Below are positions 16,901 to 26,595 of a stretch of 64,000 bases of DNA, piece after piece; the stretch's first letter is position 1, and every line of letters begins with the position of its first letter. Under the pieces are notes generated by a model. The model had not been told where the DNA came from. It searched no databases and saw only the letters and a list, made by a program, of their open reading frames with translations. Made by a program: the position numbers and the translations under genes. Source of the DNA: Kitasatospora arboriphila (GTDB taxonomy: Bacteria; Actinomycetota; Actinomycetes; Mycobacteriales; Mycobacteriaceae). Location of the stretch: positions 124,001-188,000 of the forward strand of contig NZ_JNYV01000005.1 of assembly GCF_000717275.1 (NCBI RefSeq), given 5' to 3'.

Positions 16901-17653
16901 ATGAATCGGGGACAGTTAACGTGGGCGGGTTGCAAGAGGATTGTGCCGACGTGGTGTCTGTGGACAGCATCCGGCGTGTTCATCGTCGCCGGTGTCGTGT
17001 TGGTCGTGTGGGCACTGGCGCTTGATGGGCTGACGCAACCCGAAGCAACTATCACGACGGGAGTGCTCGCGATCTACGCGGCCGGTGTCGCGCTCCTCGG
17101 GGTACATCGACAAATCCGGTCGAACGAGCGGATCAACGAGCGGAACCGCACGGCCGACCACGAGCAGGCGAAACGTGCTGAGCTCTTGGAAGTCGTGCGG
17201 GACGCGATCACTCAGATGATCATGCTCACCAATTCGCTGATCGAGTTGAACAATGCACGCCGCGCACACGTGCTCGAAACTGAAGGACCGTATTGGGACA
17301 ACGCGCGGCACCGAGTGATTGAAGCCGAGCTAACTGCGTCGTGGTCGATGCTCGCAGCGTTGGGTCAGAACGAAATTGCTGGACAGCTGGCCGTCTTGCT
17401 CGACCATGCGGGCGAGTGTCTGCGGCTCAACTTAGATGACGAGACGTCAGCCGAGCAGCGGCTTTTCCAGATTGAGGAGTGGCTGACGCCTTACACGGAC
17501 GCGTCCGCACGCACCTTGGTCGCGTTTCAGCAGTTACTCGGTTCCGAGGTGGCACCATCCGCCGCGTGGAATCCGCCGACTTCGAAGTACTACATGCCGG
17601 CTGACGAAACCCACAGTGCGGCGGGGCAAGCAAGAAAGCCGGGTGGTGAGTGA
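16901..17653 (+). CDS. Two-TM membrane protein with long cytoplasmic helical domain
   Basis: A 250-aa protein with two membrane helices at about 18-40 and 49-66, then a predicted cytoplasmic helical region (about 70-215) with conserved-looking Trp and Leu positions. I do not recognise a family. It is island cargo, lying between two tRNA-Val scars and beside a putative nuclease. Small two-TM proteins beside nucleases in such islands are often part of phage-defence cassettes, but nothing in this sequence proves it. The ATG at 16901 is supported only by position. Between the tRNA scar and this start (16728-16900) I see no gene. Confidence 0.65.
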   Translation: MNRGQLTWAGCKRIVPTWCLWTASGVFIVAGVVLVVWALALDGLTQPEATITTGVLAIYAAGVALLGVHRQIRSNERINERNRTADHEQAKRAELLEVVRDAITQMIMLTNSLIELNNARRAHVLETEGPYWDNARHRVIEAELTASWSMLAALGQNEIAGQLAVLLDHAGECLRLNLDDETSAEQRLFQIEEWLTPYTDASARTLVAFQQLLGSEVAPSAAWNPPTSKYYMPADETHSAAGQARKPGGE

Positions 17654-18045
17654 TGCCCGACAAACCTGACGAGGCGACACCTGACGAGGACAGGACAGCC
17701 GACGAGGCCAAGGCGCCACTGGAAGCCGGTCGCGACCAGCAGCCGGCACCTACCGCAAATACCTCGTCACGAGGGTCGGTAATGCATCGTCGGGCAGGCC
17801 GTGCTCGAACCGCGATCGTGCGATGGTCGCGACTCACGACACTGCGCGTGTACGGGCACGTATACGACGAACGCGCTCGAATCGGCGGGCGCATCTCTGC
17901 TCCCGGGATAGGCGGTGAGCAAGTAGCGGGTCAGGCCTATTCATCGACTACCGGGGGCTCCCAATTTTCGCCGGTATGTTTTAGCGGGTCGGACCTCACC
18001 GCTGCGGCGATAGCCTCGGCGAAGGCAATCCGATCTGCTACGTAG
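17653..18045 (+). CDS. Doubtful ORF carrying an integrase-like C-terminal remnant
   Basis: Starts by ATG or GTG overlap with the stop of the two-TM gene. The first about 45 residues are acidic and low complexity (Asp/Glu/Ala/Pro). Then RLTTLRVYGHVYDERAR resembles the GH..tyrosine end of a tyrosine recombinase, and the final part overlaps the convergent nuclease gene. I think this is a fusion of a short tail with a decayed integrase, and translation is uncertain. Confidence 0.35.
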   Translation: MPDKPDEATPDEDRTADEAKAPLEAGRDQQPAPTANTSSRGSVMHRRAGRARTAIVRWSRLTTLRVYGHVYDERARIGGRISAPGIGGEQVAGQAYSSTTGGSQFSPVCFSGSDLTAAAIASAKAIRSAT

Positions 18046-18842
18046 CCACCAAACGCCGACTCGCAAACTACGTCGAAATCGAACAAACCGCTGATCGAAT
18101 TTGTCTCCAGATGCCGTCTTGCAGTCATCCAGCCTGGTCGCGTGATGACCGATTCTCGCGATGAGGTGTCGACCACGATTAATTCTGCGCTGGTCACTAC
18201 GGCGGGAAAAGCCAGATCGAAATACACCCAGCGGTCGCGTGCGGTTCGGTCGCCCGCGCCCGCGATACCGACATGGTCCTTTTGAACTGCTCGGATCGCC
18301 TTAGCCAGCGGAAAGACTAGTGAGGTGAAGATGCCGCTGTTGTTCGCTGACCACGCACCACCCTTAGTACGTTCGAGCCGTGTTAACTGGCTCGCTCGGA
18401 AGCGCTTCTCCCCGTGTCGCTTAGCCACTTCGTCAAAACCGAGCGCGCCCCACGCAGGCAGTAGCCGATACGCCTCACGGCCACTGAGGTTAAATCTCAG
18501 CTCTTCGGCGGGAAGCTTATGCTGGGTCGGCTGCTTAAACTGCCACTCGGGCAACGTCTGCCCAACCCCGACGTAGGGCATGGACGATTGCTTGCACTCT
18601 ATGAGAAAGTGCACTGCGACGACGATCTTCTCCGCCTCGAGGCGGAGCACCTGCCGATAGCCGTAAGCGTCGAGTTCACGTGATTTGCTCGGATCATCAA
18701 CATCCTTGAACGCCCACCCGAGCCGTGGATGGCAATCCATATCCGCAAGCACGTGTGCGACAGTCTGCTCCAGTAGCCATCCAGCGCTTGTCAGCGCATT
18801 CAACAAGTCCGGATCCGTGGGCGAATCAGCCATGTCGGGCAT
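17937..18842 (-). CDS. Putative PD-(D/E)XK-fold nuclease (island cargo)
   Basis: Numbered from ATG 18842 (301 aa), Glu25 lies in an N-terminal helix (LLEQTVAHVL), Asp58 in SRELDAYGY and Glu82-Lys84 in HFLIECKQSS. This E...D...ECK pattern is the signature of PD-(D/E)XK restriction-type nucleases. The remaining about 200 residues match no family I recognise. The frame is open up to a GTG at 18965 and has no clear ribosome site, so the start is uncertain. It is transcribed away from tRNA-Val, 170 bp from it, inside the island. A stand-alone defence nuclease is the most likely role, but a repair enzyme is possible. Confidence 0.65.
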   Translation of the reverse strand: MPDMADSPTDPDLLNALTSAGWLLEQTVAHVLADMDCHPRLGWAFKDVDDPSKSRELDAYGYRQVLRLEAEKIVVAVHFLIECKQSSMPYVGVGQTLPEWQFKQPTQHKLPAEELRFNLSGREAYRLLPAWGALGFDEVAKRHGEKRFRASQLTRLERTKGGAWSANNSGIFTSLVFPLAKAIRAVQKDHVGIAGAGDRTARDRWVYFDLAFPAVVTSAELIVVDTSSRESVITRPGWMTARRHLETNSISGLFDFDVVCESAFGGYVADRIAFAEAIAAAVRSDPLKHTGENWEPPVVDE

Positions 18843-19011
18843 GCTATCTGCACACAGCGCCGACTTGGCCAGAAGCCGGGCGTTTAGGAGTGCCAACAGA
18901 AGCGACAGACTGCCCGTCCCCACCCTGCTCTGACACACTCGCGGCACACTGCGGGGATTTAGCACACTGGCATCGATCTAAAAATTACGTCGCCGCCTGC
19001 ATGAATGATGG

Positions 19012-19083
19012 TGCGCGCAGAGGGATTTGAACCCCCGACCGCTGGTGTGTAAGACCAGAGCTCTACCGCTGAGCTATACGCGC
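19012..19083 (-). tRNA. tRNA-Val (TAC anticodon)
   Basis: Complete cloverleaf on the minus strand. The acceptor GCGCGTA pairs with TGCGCGC, the anticodon loop CTTACAC gives TAC, and the T-arm contains GGTTCAAATC. An encoded CCA follows the discriminator A (19009-19011). The gene is intact, and it is the integration target of the island to its left. Confidence 0.95.
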
Positions 19084-19178
19084 GGGGCGACCGGTACGAA
19101 GGCGAGTTCGACCGGCCGCGACGGCGAGAGAAAACATGGACTCGCCGCCCGTCCGACACCCGAAGGCGTCAGACACCT

Positions 19179-19661
19179 TCAAGAATCTAGCGCGGCCAGG
19201 GCTTTCTCCCAAAGCGACTGGTCACGGACCTGCCCAGCGGCCATCTGCTCGGAGAACGCGATGTGTCCGGTCTTGTCGATGACAAAGGTGCCGCGGTTGG
19301 CGTAGCCCTTGTCCTCGTTGAAGACGCCATACAGCTGAGCGACGCGGCCGTGGGGCCAGAAGTCCGCGAGGATCGGGAAGAGATACCCCTGGGCCGCCGA
19401 CCACACCTTGTGGGTGGGCGATGTGCCCACCGATACCGCGATGAACGCCGAGTTGTCGTTCTCGAAGTCCGGCAGCCGGTCGCGCACCATGCTCAGCTCG
19501 CCTTCACAGGTGCCGGTGAACGCCATCGGGAAGAACACCAGCAGCACGTTCTTCTTACCGAAATGGTTGGACAGGGTGATGTCCTGATTGTTCTGGTCAC
19601 GCAACGTGAAGTCAGGAGCCGCGGTTCCCACCGCGAGCTCCTGATGAACGGAGTCGGTCAT
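19179..19661 (-). CDS. ahpE: 1-Cys peroxiredoxin AhpE
   Basis: Thiol peroxidase of 160 aa that reduces organic hydroperoxides and peroxynitrite. Peroxidatic Cys52 sits in FFPMAFTGTCEGEL, and there is no second cysteine in the protein, as in M. tuberculosis AhpE. The ATG at 19661 (AAGAAGG upstream) was preferred over the longer frame from 19712. It overlaps the stop of the DUF3052 gene (ATGA), so the two are co-translated. Neighbouring genes match the mycobacterial order ahpE - DUF3052 - lipoprotein - aceE. Confidence 0.93.
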   Translation of the reverse strand: MTDSVHQELAVGTAAPDFTLRDQNNQDITLSNHFGKKNVLLVFFPMAFTGTCEGELSMVRDRLPDFENDNSAFIAVSVGTSPTHKVWSAAQGYLFPILADFWPHGRVAQLYGVFNEDKGYANRGTFVIDKTGHIAFSEQMAAGQVRDQSLWEKALAALDS

Positions 19662-20080
19662 GCCTTCTTGCCGGCTCGCGTCTTCGGTTGAACCAGACGA
19701 GATCCCAGCCAATCACCGAAACTCACGGCACTGGTCTGGGTGAGGCCCGCGGTCGGCGCGGCTTCGGCGACCTCACTGGGGTCGACGTAACCGTCGCTTC
19801 CGGTCTTCGGCGACAACACCCACACGAACCCATCGTCGGCGAGCGGCGTGATGGCATCCATCAGGGCGTCGACCAGATCGCCGTCACCGTCCCTCCACCA
19901 CAGCACCACCATGTCGACGACCTCGTCGGAGTCGTCGTCCACCATCTCGGCGTCGATGGCATCCTCGATGTCGGCACGCAGGTCGTCGTCGGTGTCCTCG
20001 TCCCACCCCAGCTCCTGCACGATCATGCCCGCTGTCACTCCCAGCTTCTGGGCGCGATCACCATCTGAAGCGGCAACCAA
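19658..20080 (-). CDS. DUF3052 family protein
   Basis: A 140-aa acidic protein of the actinobacterial DUF3052 family, recognised by QKLGVTAGMIVQELGWDEDTDDDL near the start and DGFVWVLSPKTGSDGYVDPSEV toward the end. Function unknown. It starts at TTG 20080 with GGAGG 8 nt upstream, and it overlaps ahpE. Synteny with the gene between ahpE and the lipoprotein upstream of mycobacterial aceE supports the call. Confidence 0.88.
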   Translation of the reverse strand: MVAASDGDRAQKLGVTAGMIVQELGWDEDTDDDLRADIEDAIDAEMVDDDSDEVVDMVVLWWRDGDGDLVDALMDAITPLADDGFVWVLSPKTGSDGYVDPSEVAEAAPTAGLTQTSAVSFGDWLGSRLVQPKTRAGKKA

Positions 20081-20189
20081 CGCGACGACCTCCTGTCAGT
20101 AGAAAAATAGGCGAACACTGTCTGTGTCCGCTTCGATGACTCAAGCGAACAGGGTAAACCCCCAAGTTGCAAGCCGAATGGCACCTTTT

Positions 20190-20723
20190 TCAACCGGCAA
20201 CTTTCCCGCACGCGTCCACAGCCTTGTTCCTGGCGTCGATCCACTTGTCCGCCGGATCGTTGAGGCCGGCCCGATATTCGTTCCTCACCGCGGTCACCAA
20301 CTCGCGGTTGCGGTCGAGAAAATTCCGCACCAACGTCTGCACGGGCTGCTCGACGCCGGCCACCAGTTTCGCAGTAATTGCCTGCTCACCGGCGGTGAGC
20401 TGGTCGATCACCACCCGACTGCTGTCGCCCATCTGCGAATAGGACTGCACGTCATTGAGTTTGGTGACGAACTCGTTGTAGCCGTTGAGCATGGTCACCA
20501 CGGTGGTGGTGAATTGCGCGCAGAGGCCGACCGTCAGCGTGCGTGCAGCCTCCGCGGCCCTCGACGATTCTGCGATCTTCGATTGCTCCGCCGCGACGGA
20601 CACGTCGCTCTGATAGGCACGCACGTCGTTGGGGTCCACGCCACTGGAACCGTCGACAGTGGTGGCACATCCGGTGAAAAGTGCCCCGGCCACCACAACG
20701 CCGGCCACCCACCTGGACTTCAC
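20190..20723 (-). CDS. Putative lipoprotein upstream of aceE
   Basis: Secreted lipoprotein of about 177 aa. From GTG 20723 the signal peptide KSRWVAGVVVAGALFTGC ends in a lipobox (LFTGC). The mature part is helical and charged, with two cysteines (LCAQF and DACGKV). It is in the position of Rv2240c in mycobacteria. The longer frame to 20942 would enter the aceE promoter and is unlikely. There is no strong ribosome site. It is divergent from aceE with about 200 bp of shared control region. Confidence 0.72.
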   Translation of the reverse strand: MKSRWVAGVVVAGALFTGCATTVDGSSGVDPNDVRAYQSDVSVAAEQSKIAESSRAAEAARTLTVGLCAQFTTTVVTMLNGYNEFVTKLNDVQSYSQMGDSSRVVIDQLTAGEQAITAKLVAGVEQPVQTLVRNFLDRNRELVTAVRNEYRAGLNDPADKWIDARNKAVDACGKVAG

Positions 20724-20920
20724 AGAGCAGATACTGCCCCATGTACCGCTCGAACATCCAGAGCAACACATGTAGGTTCGGCTAGTTTGCCGTCCTCCGA
20801 TGCCAACGAACATCACATGCGGCACGATTGAGAGAACGCCGAGGACCTCACCAGGGTCCAGCGCCACATTTGGTTTCTGGCAGTCACCCTGCCGGACGAC
20901 TCGAGGAGAAGACCAGCGTA

Positions 20921-23692
20921 GTGACTGACAGCACGAAAGCACCGAAGAACCAGCAGCGGGTTCGCGTCATCCGAGAGGGAGTCGCGTCCTACCTCCCGGA
21001 CATCGACCCGGATGAGACCACCGAATGGCTGGCGTCCTTCGACGGTCTTCTCGAGAACGCCGGACCCGGCCGGGCCCGGTACCTGATGCTTCGCCTGCTC
21101 GAGCGCGCCGGGGAGAAGCGGGTCTCGATCCCAGCCCTCACCTCGACGGACTACGTCAACACCATCCCCACCGAGAGCGAGCCCTGGTTCCCCGGTGACG
21201 AAGAAGTCGAACGCCGTTTCCGCGCGTTCATCCGCTGGAATGCCGCGATCATGGTGCACCGCGCACAGCGTCCCGGCGTCGGCGTCGGCGGCCACATCTC
21301 CACCTATGCTTCGTCGGCCGCCCTGTACGAGGTCGGTTTCAACCACTTCTTCCGTGGCCAGGACCACGCCGGTGGCGGCGACCAGATCTTCATCCAGGGT
21401 CACGCCTCCCCCGGTATCTACGCGCGTGCGTTCCTCGAGGGTCGCATCGACGAAAAGCGGATGGACGGGTTCCGTCAGGAGCACTCCCACGCCGGCGAGG
21501 GCGGTGGGCTGCCGTCGTATCCCCACCCTCGCCTGATGCCCGACTTCTGGCAGTTCCCGACCGTGTCCATGGGCTTGGGCCCGATGAACGCGATCTATCA
21601 GGCACGGTTCAACCACTACCTGAACGACCGCGGCATCAAGGACACCAGCGATCAGCACGTCTGGGCATTCCTCGGCGACGGCGAGATGGACGAGCCGGAG
21701 TCACGCGGCCTGGCGCACGTCGCCGCAACCGAGGGCCTCGACAACCTGACGTTTGTCGTCAACTGCAACCTGCAGCGCCTCGACGGTCCGGTGCGCGGCA
21801 ACGGCAAGATCATCCAGGAACTCGAGTCGTTCTTCCGCGGAGCCGGCTGGAACGTCATCAAAGTCGTCTGGGGTCGCGAGTGGGACGAACTTCTCCACAA
21901 AGACCGCGACGGCGCCCTCGTGAACCTGATGAACAGCACTCCCGATGGCGACTTCCAGACATACAAGGCCAACGACGGCGCCTACGTCCGCGACCACTTC
22001 TTCGGCCGCGACCCGCGGACCAAGGAACTCGTCAAAGACCTCAGCGACGCCGATATCTGGAACCTCAAGCGCGGCGGCCACGACTACAAGAAGGTGCACG
22101 CGGCCTATGCCTCGGCGCTGGCACACAAGGGCCAGCCGACGGTGATCCTGGCGCACACCATCAAGGGCTACACACTCGGCAAGCACTTCGAGGGCCGTAA
22201 TGCCACGCACCAGATGAAGAAGCTGACCCTCGACGATCTCAAGGACTTCCGCGACAGCACGCGCATCCCGATCAGCGACGCCGAGCTCGAAAAGGATCCT
22301 TACCTGCCGCCGTACTACCACCCCGGCAACGACGCACCCGAGATCCAGTACATGCTCGATCGCCGTAAGGCGCTCGGCGGTTTCCTGCCCGCTCGACGCA
22401 CCAAGAGCAAGGTGCTCAAGCCGGATACCGCGCCGGCACTGAAACTGGCCGCGAAAGGTTCGGGCAAGCAGCAGGTCGCCACGACCATGGCCGTCGTCCG
22501 CATCTTCAAGGAACTGATGCGCGACAAGGAGGTCGGCAAGCGCCTCGTGCCGATCATCCCCGACGAAGCCCGCACCTTCGGCATGGACTCCTGGTTCCCG
22601 TCGCTCAAGATCTACAACCGCAACGGTCAGCTCTACACCTCCGTCGACGCGGAGCTGATGCTCGCGTACAAGGAGAGCTCGGTCGGGCAGATCCTGCACG
22701 AGGGCATCAACGAAGCCGGTTCCACGGCATCGTTCACCGCTGTCGGTACGTCGTATGCAACACACGACGAGCCGATGATCCCGCTGTACATCTTCTATTC
22801 GATGTTCGGCTTCCAGCGCACGGGCGATGGACTGTGGGCGGCGGCCGACCAGATGGCACGAGGATTTGTCCTGGGAGCCACCGCCGGTCGCACCACACTC
22901 ACGGGTGAAGGTCTGCAGCACGCAGACGGGCATTCGCTGCTGCTCGCGGCGTCGAACCCGGCAGTGGTGGCCTACGACCCTGCGTTCGGATACGAGCTCG
23001 GGCACATCATCGCTGACGGCCTGCGCCGGATGTACGGAGAAGATCCCGAGAACATCTACTACTACATCACCATCTACAACGAGCCGATCAGTCAGCCGGC
23101 GCAGCCCGACAACCTCGACGTCGCCGGACTGCTCAAGGGCATCTACCGCTACGCCGAAGCTCCCGAAGGCAAGGAGTACCCGGCGAACATCCTGGTCTCC
23201 GGCATCACCATGCCCAGTGCCCTCAAAGCACAGGAGTTGTTGGCCGAGGAATGGAACGTGGGCGCAAACGTCTACTCGGTGACGTCGTGGAACGAGTTGT
23301 CCCGTGATGGTGTGGAGTACGAGAAGGCATCGCTCCGCGATCCCGACGGTGAGCACCAGCAGCCGTACGTCACCGAGGCGCTCGCCGAGGCCGCGGGTCC
23401 GTTCGTCGCGGCCAGCGATTTCATGCGTGGGGTTCCCGAACTGATCCGCGCCTGGGTCCCGAGCACCTACCTCACCCTCGGTACCGATGGATTCGGTTTC
23501 TCCGACACCCGGCCTGCCGCGCGCCGGTTCTTCAACGTCGACGGTGAGTCGATCGCGGTGGGTGTGCTGTCGGCGCTGGCCCGCGACGGCCACATCGAGG
23601 CCAAGGTCGCTGCCGAGGCCGCCGCGAAGTACAAGATCGACGACGTACTCGCAGCGCCGAAGCAGACGAGCGACCCGGGTCCCGGCGCCTAG
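20921..23692 (+). CDS. aceE: Pyruvate dehydrogenase E1 component, homodimeric
   Basis: Thiamine-diphosphate enzyme of 923 aa that decarboxylates pyruvate and passes the acetyl group to the lipoyl E2, in the cytoplasmic PDH (or PDH/ODH hybrid) complex. The thiamine diphosphate motif [10 protein letters not shown]...[13 protein letters not shown] is at about residues 248-290. The full-length homodimeric AceE pattern is kept ([28 protein letters not shown]). The GTG at 20921 has GAGGAGA 11 nt upstream. It is followed 83 bp later by the FAS-II regulator gene, linking acetyl-CoA supply and mycolate precursor synthesis. Confidence 0.96.
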   Translation: MTDSTKAPKNQQRVRVIREGVASYLPDIDPDETTEWLASFDGLLENAGPGRARYLMLRLLERAGEKRVSIPALTSTDYVNTIPTESEPWFPGDEEVERRFRAFIRWNAAIMVHRAQRPGVGVGGHISTYASSAALYEVGFNHFFRGQDHAGGGDQIFIQGHASPGIYARAFLEGRIDEKRMDGFRQEHSHAGEGGGLPSYPHPRLMPDFWQFPTVSMGLGPMNAIYQARFNHYLNDRGIKDTSDQHVWAFLGDGEMDEPESRGLAHVAATEGLDNLTFVVNCNLQRLDGPVRGNGKIIQELESFFRGAGWNVIKVVWGREWDELLHKDRDGALVNLMNSTPDGDFQTYKANDGAYVRDHFFGRDPRTKELVKDLSDADIWNLKRGGHDYKKVHAAYASALAHKGQPTVILAHTIKGYTLGKHFEGRNATHQMKKLTLDDLKDFRDSTRIPISDAELEKDPYLPPYYHPGNDAPEIQYMLDRRKALGGFLPARRTKSKVLKPDTAPALKLAAKGSGKQQVATTMAVVRIFKELMRDKEVGKRLVPIIPDEARTFGMDSWFPSLKIYNRNGQLYTSVDAELMLAYKESSVGQILHEGINEAGSTASFTAVGTSYATHDEPMIPLYIFYSMFGFQRTGDGLWAAADQMARGFVLGATAGRTTLTGEGLQHADGHSLLLAASNPAVVAYDPAFGYELGHIIADGLRRMYGEDPENIYYYITIYNEPISQPAQPDNLDVAGLLKGIYRYAEAPEGKEYPANILVSGITMPSALKAQELLAEEWNVGANVYSVTSWNELSRDGVEYEKASLRDPDGEHQQPYVTEALAEAAGPFVAASDFMRGVPELIRAWVPSTYLTLGTDGFGFSDTRPAARRFFNVDGESIAVGVLSALARDGHIEAKVAAEAAAKYKIDDVLAAPKQTSDPGPGA

Positions 23693-23775
23693 GCCGAGTC
23701 CCACCCCGCCCGACGAAGGGATCGCCTGCGGGCAGCGTCCGACCTGAAACCGTCCCGCTGACATAGATTGGTCAG

Positions 23776-25068
23776 ATGGACGAGTCACGTGCGGTCGAGC
23801 AACCCGCCGGCGATCTCTTCGGGCCGCGGGGTGCCCATGTGCCCGCCCCGGCCAACGTGCACGACGCACTGCCGGACACGCTGCTCCGCCGGGTGAAGCA
23901 ATACAGCGGCCGGTTGGCCACCGAGGCGGTGCACTCGATGCAAGACCAATTGCCGTACTTCGCCGACCTCGAGGCAGGGCAGCGAGCCGATGTGCAGTTG
24001 GTCGTGCAAACCGCGGTGGTCAACTTCGTCGAGTGGCTTCAGGATCCTGAAGGCAACGTGAAGTTCACGGTGCAGGCGTTCCAGGTGGTGCCGCAGGATC
24101 TGGCCCGGCGGATCAGCTTGCTGCAGACCGTCGAGATGGTCCGGGTGGCCATGGAGTTCTTCGAGAAGTGGCTGCCCCTACTTGCCCGAAACGACGCCCA
24201 GCTGCGGGCACTCACCGAATCGGTGTTGCGCTACGGGCGCGAGATCGGGTTCGCGGCGGCATCCATCTACGCGTCCGCAGCCGAATCGCGCGGTGCGTGG
24301 GATTCGAGGCTTGAAGCGCTGGTGGTCGACGCCGTGGTGCGCGGCGACTCCGGACCCACCTTGCTGTCGCGAGCAGCCGCGCTGAACTGGGACACCGAGG
24401 CCACCGCAACGGTGCTGGTGGGCATGCCGCCACCCGAGCGCAACGTGTCGGTTCCCCTGGCGGTGCACAACACCGCCCGTCAGCACGACCGCGCGGCGTT
24501 GTCCGTCGTCCAGGGCAGCCTCCTGGTCGCCATCGTCAGTGGGCCGGTGGCCGTGAGCGAGCCGTTTGTCACCGATCTGCTGAAGCTCTTTGCCGAGGGC
24601 CCGGTGGTGATCGGCCCGACAACACCCAATCTGGGGGCCGCGCACGCCAGCGCCATCGACGCACTCGCCGGTATCGAAGCAGTGGCGGGTTGGCCCAGCG
24701 CTCCGCGGCCGGTGCATTCCTGGGAGCTGCTGCCGGAGCGGGCACTGCTCGGCGATCAGACCGCGATGACCACCCTCAACGACTCCCTGATCACTCCGCT
24801 GACCAAAGGCGGCGACACTTTGACCGTCACGCTGGATGCCTACCTCGACTCCGGAGGGTCGGTGGAGTCCTGTGCCCGTGAACTCTTCGTTCATCCAAAT
24901 ACTGTCAGATATCGACTAAAGCGGATTTCGGACATAACTGGCCGCGATCCGATGAACCCGCGAGATGCGTACGTACTTAGGGTTGCCACAACTGTCGGCA
25001 GATTGGCACGAGTTCGACACGACATGCGCACAGTTTTCTCTTCAGTCACACGGGCAACAGGACACTAG
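23776..25068 (+). CDS. mabR: MabR-like PucR/CdaR-family regulator of FAS-II
   Basis: A 430-aa regulator with an N-terminal sensory region and a C-terminal PucR-type helix-turn-helix (about 365-420: DSGGSVESCARELFVHPNTV, RYRLKRISDITGRD). It occupies the same place as mycobacterial mabR (Rv2242), between aceE and fabD, where MabR controls the mycolic-acid FAS-II operon. An inverted repeat that fits its binding motif lies before fabD (25153-25171). Function is transferred from mycobacteria by synteny and architecture. Confidence 0.87.
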   Translation: MDESRAVEQPAGDLFGPRGAHVPAPANVHDALPDTLLRRVKQYSGRLATEAVHSMQDQLPYFADLEAGQRADVQLVVQTAVVNFVEWLQDPEGNVKFTVQAFQVVPQDLARRISLLQTVEMVRVAMEFFEKWLPLLARNDAQLRALTESVLRYGREIGFAAASIYASAAESRGAWDSRLEALVVDAVVRGDSGPTLLSRAAALNWDTEATATVLVGMPPPERNVSVPLAVHNTARQHDRAALSVVQGSLLVAIVSGPVAVSEPFVTDLLKLFAEGPVVIGPTTPNLGAAHASAIDALAGIEAVAGWPSAPRPVHSWELLPERALLGDQTAMTTLNDSLITPLTKGGDTLTVTLDAYLDSGGSVESCARELFVHPNTVRYRLKRISDITGRDPMNPRDAYVLRVATTVGRLARVRHDMRTVFSSVTRATGH

Positions 25069-25152
25069 GGGCCAAGGTGACAATTGTGCATCACTTCACA
25101 TTCGGCTAACGCATATCGATGTGGTGACGATGCAGGCACGCTGATGTGGTCA

Positions 25153-25171
25153 TTTGTGGGAACCCCACAAA
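25153..25171. promoter_or_regulatory. Candidate MabR operator before fabD
   Basis: TTTGTGGGAACCCCACAAA is an 8-bp perfect inverted repeat with a 3-nt centre. Written as TTTGT-N9-ACAAA it fits the mycobacterial MabR box as I recall it (TTTTGT-N9-ACAAAA). It lies in the only intergenic gap between mabR and fabD, 67 bp before the fabD start. Confidence 0.65.
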
Positions 25172-25237
25172 GGCCTTGCTCAAGGTTCATCGCGTCCAAC
25201 ACCCTCACCACAGGCCGATAGGGTGTTCTCTTGTCAG

Positions 25238-26146
25238 GTGCTCTCCTTGCTTGCGCCCGGACAGGGTTCCCAGACCGTCGGTATGCTCACCCCTTGGCTA
25301 GAGCTGCCCGGCGCCCGCGACCAGGTTTCGACCTGGTCGAAGATGACGAAACTCGACATCGCACGACTCGGCACCACCGCCACGGCTGACGAGATCACCG
25401 ATACCGCCGTCACCCAGCCGCTGGTCGTGGTGTCCGCACTGCTCGCATTTGACGAACTCTCCAAACGCTCTCCCCTGCCGGTCGACGCTCTCGTCGCCGG
25501 CCACTCTGTGGGCGAGTTGGCCGCAGCTGCCATCGCCGGCGTACTGACTGCCGATGAGGCCGTGGCCCTGGCCGCTGTTCGTGGCGCCGCAATGGCAAAG
25601 GCATGTGCCCTCGAACCCACCACCATGGCTGCGGTGCTCGGTGGCGACGAAGCTGCCGTCCTGGCCCGTCTCGAAGAACTCGATCTGGTTCCGGCCAACC
25701 GCAACGCGGCGGGACAGATCGTCGCTGCGGGCGCAGTCGCGGCCATCGACGAGTTGATCGCGAACCCGCCGGAGAAGGCGCGCATCCGTAAGCTCGCGGT
25801 CGCCGGCGCCTTCCACACCAAATACATGGAGTCTGCGCAGGAAGCGGTGGCCCAAGCTGCCGCGGACATCGTCCCGCAAGACCCGAACAGGACGTTGCTC
25901 TCCAATTCCGACGGCCAGCCCGTCACCTCCGGGCGCGATGCGCTCGACAAACTGGTCGCCCAGGTCACCAGCCCGGTGCGGTGGGACCTGTGCTCGGCGA
26001 CGATGCGCGACAAAGCCACCACCGCGCTCGTCGAGTTGCCGCCCGCCGGCACACTCACCGGAATCGCCAAGCGCGAACTCAAGGGAACTCCCACCCGGGC
26101 CCTCAAGACCCCCGACGACCTCGAGGGACTCACCGATCTTGGATAG
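25238..26146 (+). CDS. fabD: Malonyl-CoA:ACP transacylase
   Basis: Loads malonyl groups onto AcpM for FAS-II elongation, 302 aa. It begins LSLLAPGQGSQTVGM as expected, with nucleophile Ser90 in GHSVGE and catalytic His in GAFHTKYM. The GTG at 25238 was chosen to match the family N-terminus; an alternative GTG lies at 25223. It is the first gene of fabD-acpM-kasA-accD6, downstream of the candidate MabR operator. Confidence 0.94.
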   Translation: MLSLLAPGQGSQTVGMLTPWLELPGARDQVSTWSKMTKLDIARLGTTATADEITDTAVTQPLVVVSALLAFDELSKRSPLPVDALVAGHSVGELAAAAIAGVLTADEAVALAAVRGAAMAKACALEPTTMAAVLGGDEAAVLARLEELDLVPANRNAAGQIVAAGAVAAIDELIANPPEKARIRKLAVAGAFHTKYMESAQEAVAQAAADIVPQDPNRTLLSNSDGQPVTSGRDALDKLVAQVTSPVRWDLCSATMRDKATTALVELPPAGTLTGIAKRELKGTPTRALKTPDDLEGLTDLG

Positions 26147-26277
26147 CGGTGGCGACGCACCTCGCGTCTCCACCCCCGGAAAGTGACAGACCGAGCACGC
26201 AGGTCGTCACAGTCCAACGCGGCGTTCGCACGCCGTCCGGAAGACACCCGCAATACGAAGAAGAAGGGAGCCACATA

Positions 26278-26589
26278 GTGGCCGCCGCACAGGAAGAAAT
26301 CATTGCCGGACTCGCTGAGATCATCGAGGAGGTCACCGGCATTGAGCCCTCTGAGGTGACTGTGGAGAAGTCGTTCGTCGACGACCTTGACATCGACTCG
26401 CTGTCGATGGTCGAGATCGCAGTGCAGACCGAAGACAAGTACGGCGTTAAGATCCCGGACGAGGATCTGGCCGGACTGCGCACCGTCGGTGACGCCGTGT
26501 CGTACATCCAGAAGCTCGAGGCTGAGAACTCCGACGCCGCTGACGCGATCCGCGCCAAGATCGAGGCCGACAAGACCACCGGTGAGTGA
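26278..26589 (+). CDS. acpM: Meromycolate-extension acyl carrier protein
   Basis: A 103-aa acyl carrier protein whose phosphopantetheine serine is Ser41 in DDLDIDSLSM. The C-terminal extension beyond about residue 80 (NSDAADAIRAKIEADKTTGE) distinguishes AcpM from ordinary ACPs. The GTG at 26278 has AAGAAGGGAG upstream. It carries growing meromycolate chains between FabD, KasA and the other FAS-II enzymes, and lies 6 bp before kasA. Confidence 0.95.
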   Translation: MAAAQEEIIAGLAEIIEEVTGIEPSEVTVEKSFVDDLDIDSLSMVEIAVQTEDKYGVKIPDEDLAGLRTVGDAVSYIQKLEAENSDAADAIRAKIEADKTTGE

Positions 26590-26595
26590 TTATCA

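Noticed and set aside
21701..23869. 722-aa minus-strand frame opposite aceE
   Set aside because: A shadow of the aceE codon pattern with no recognisable domain.
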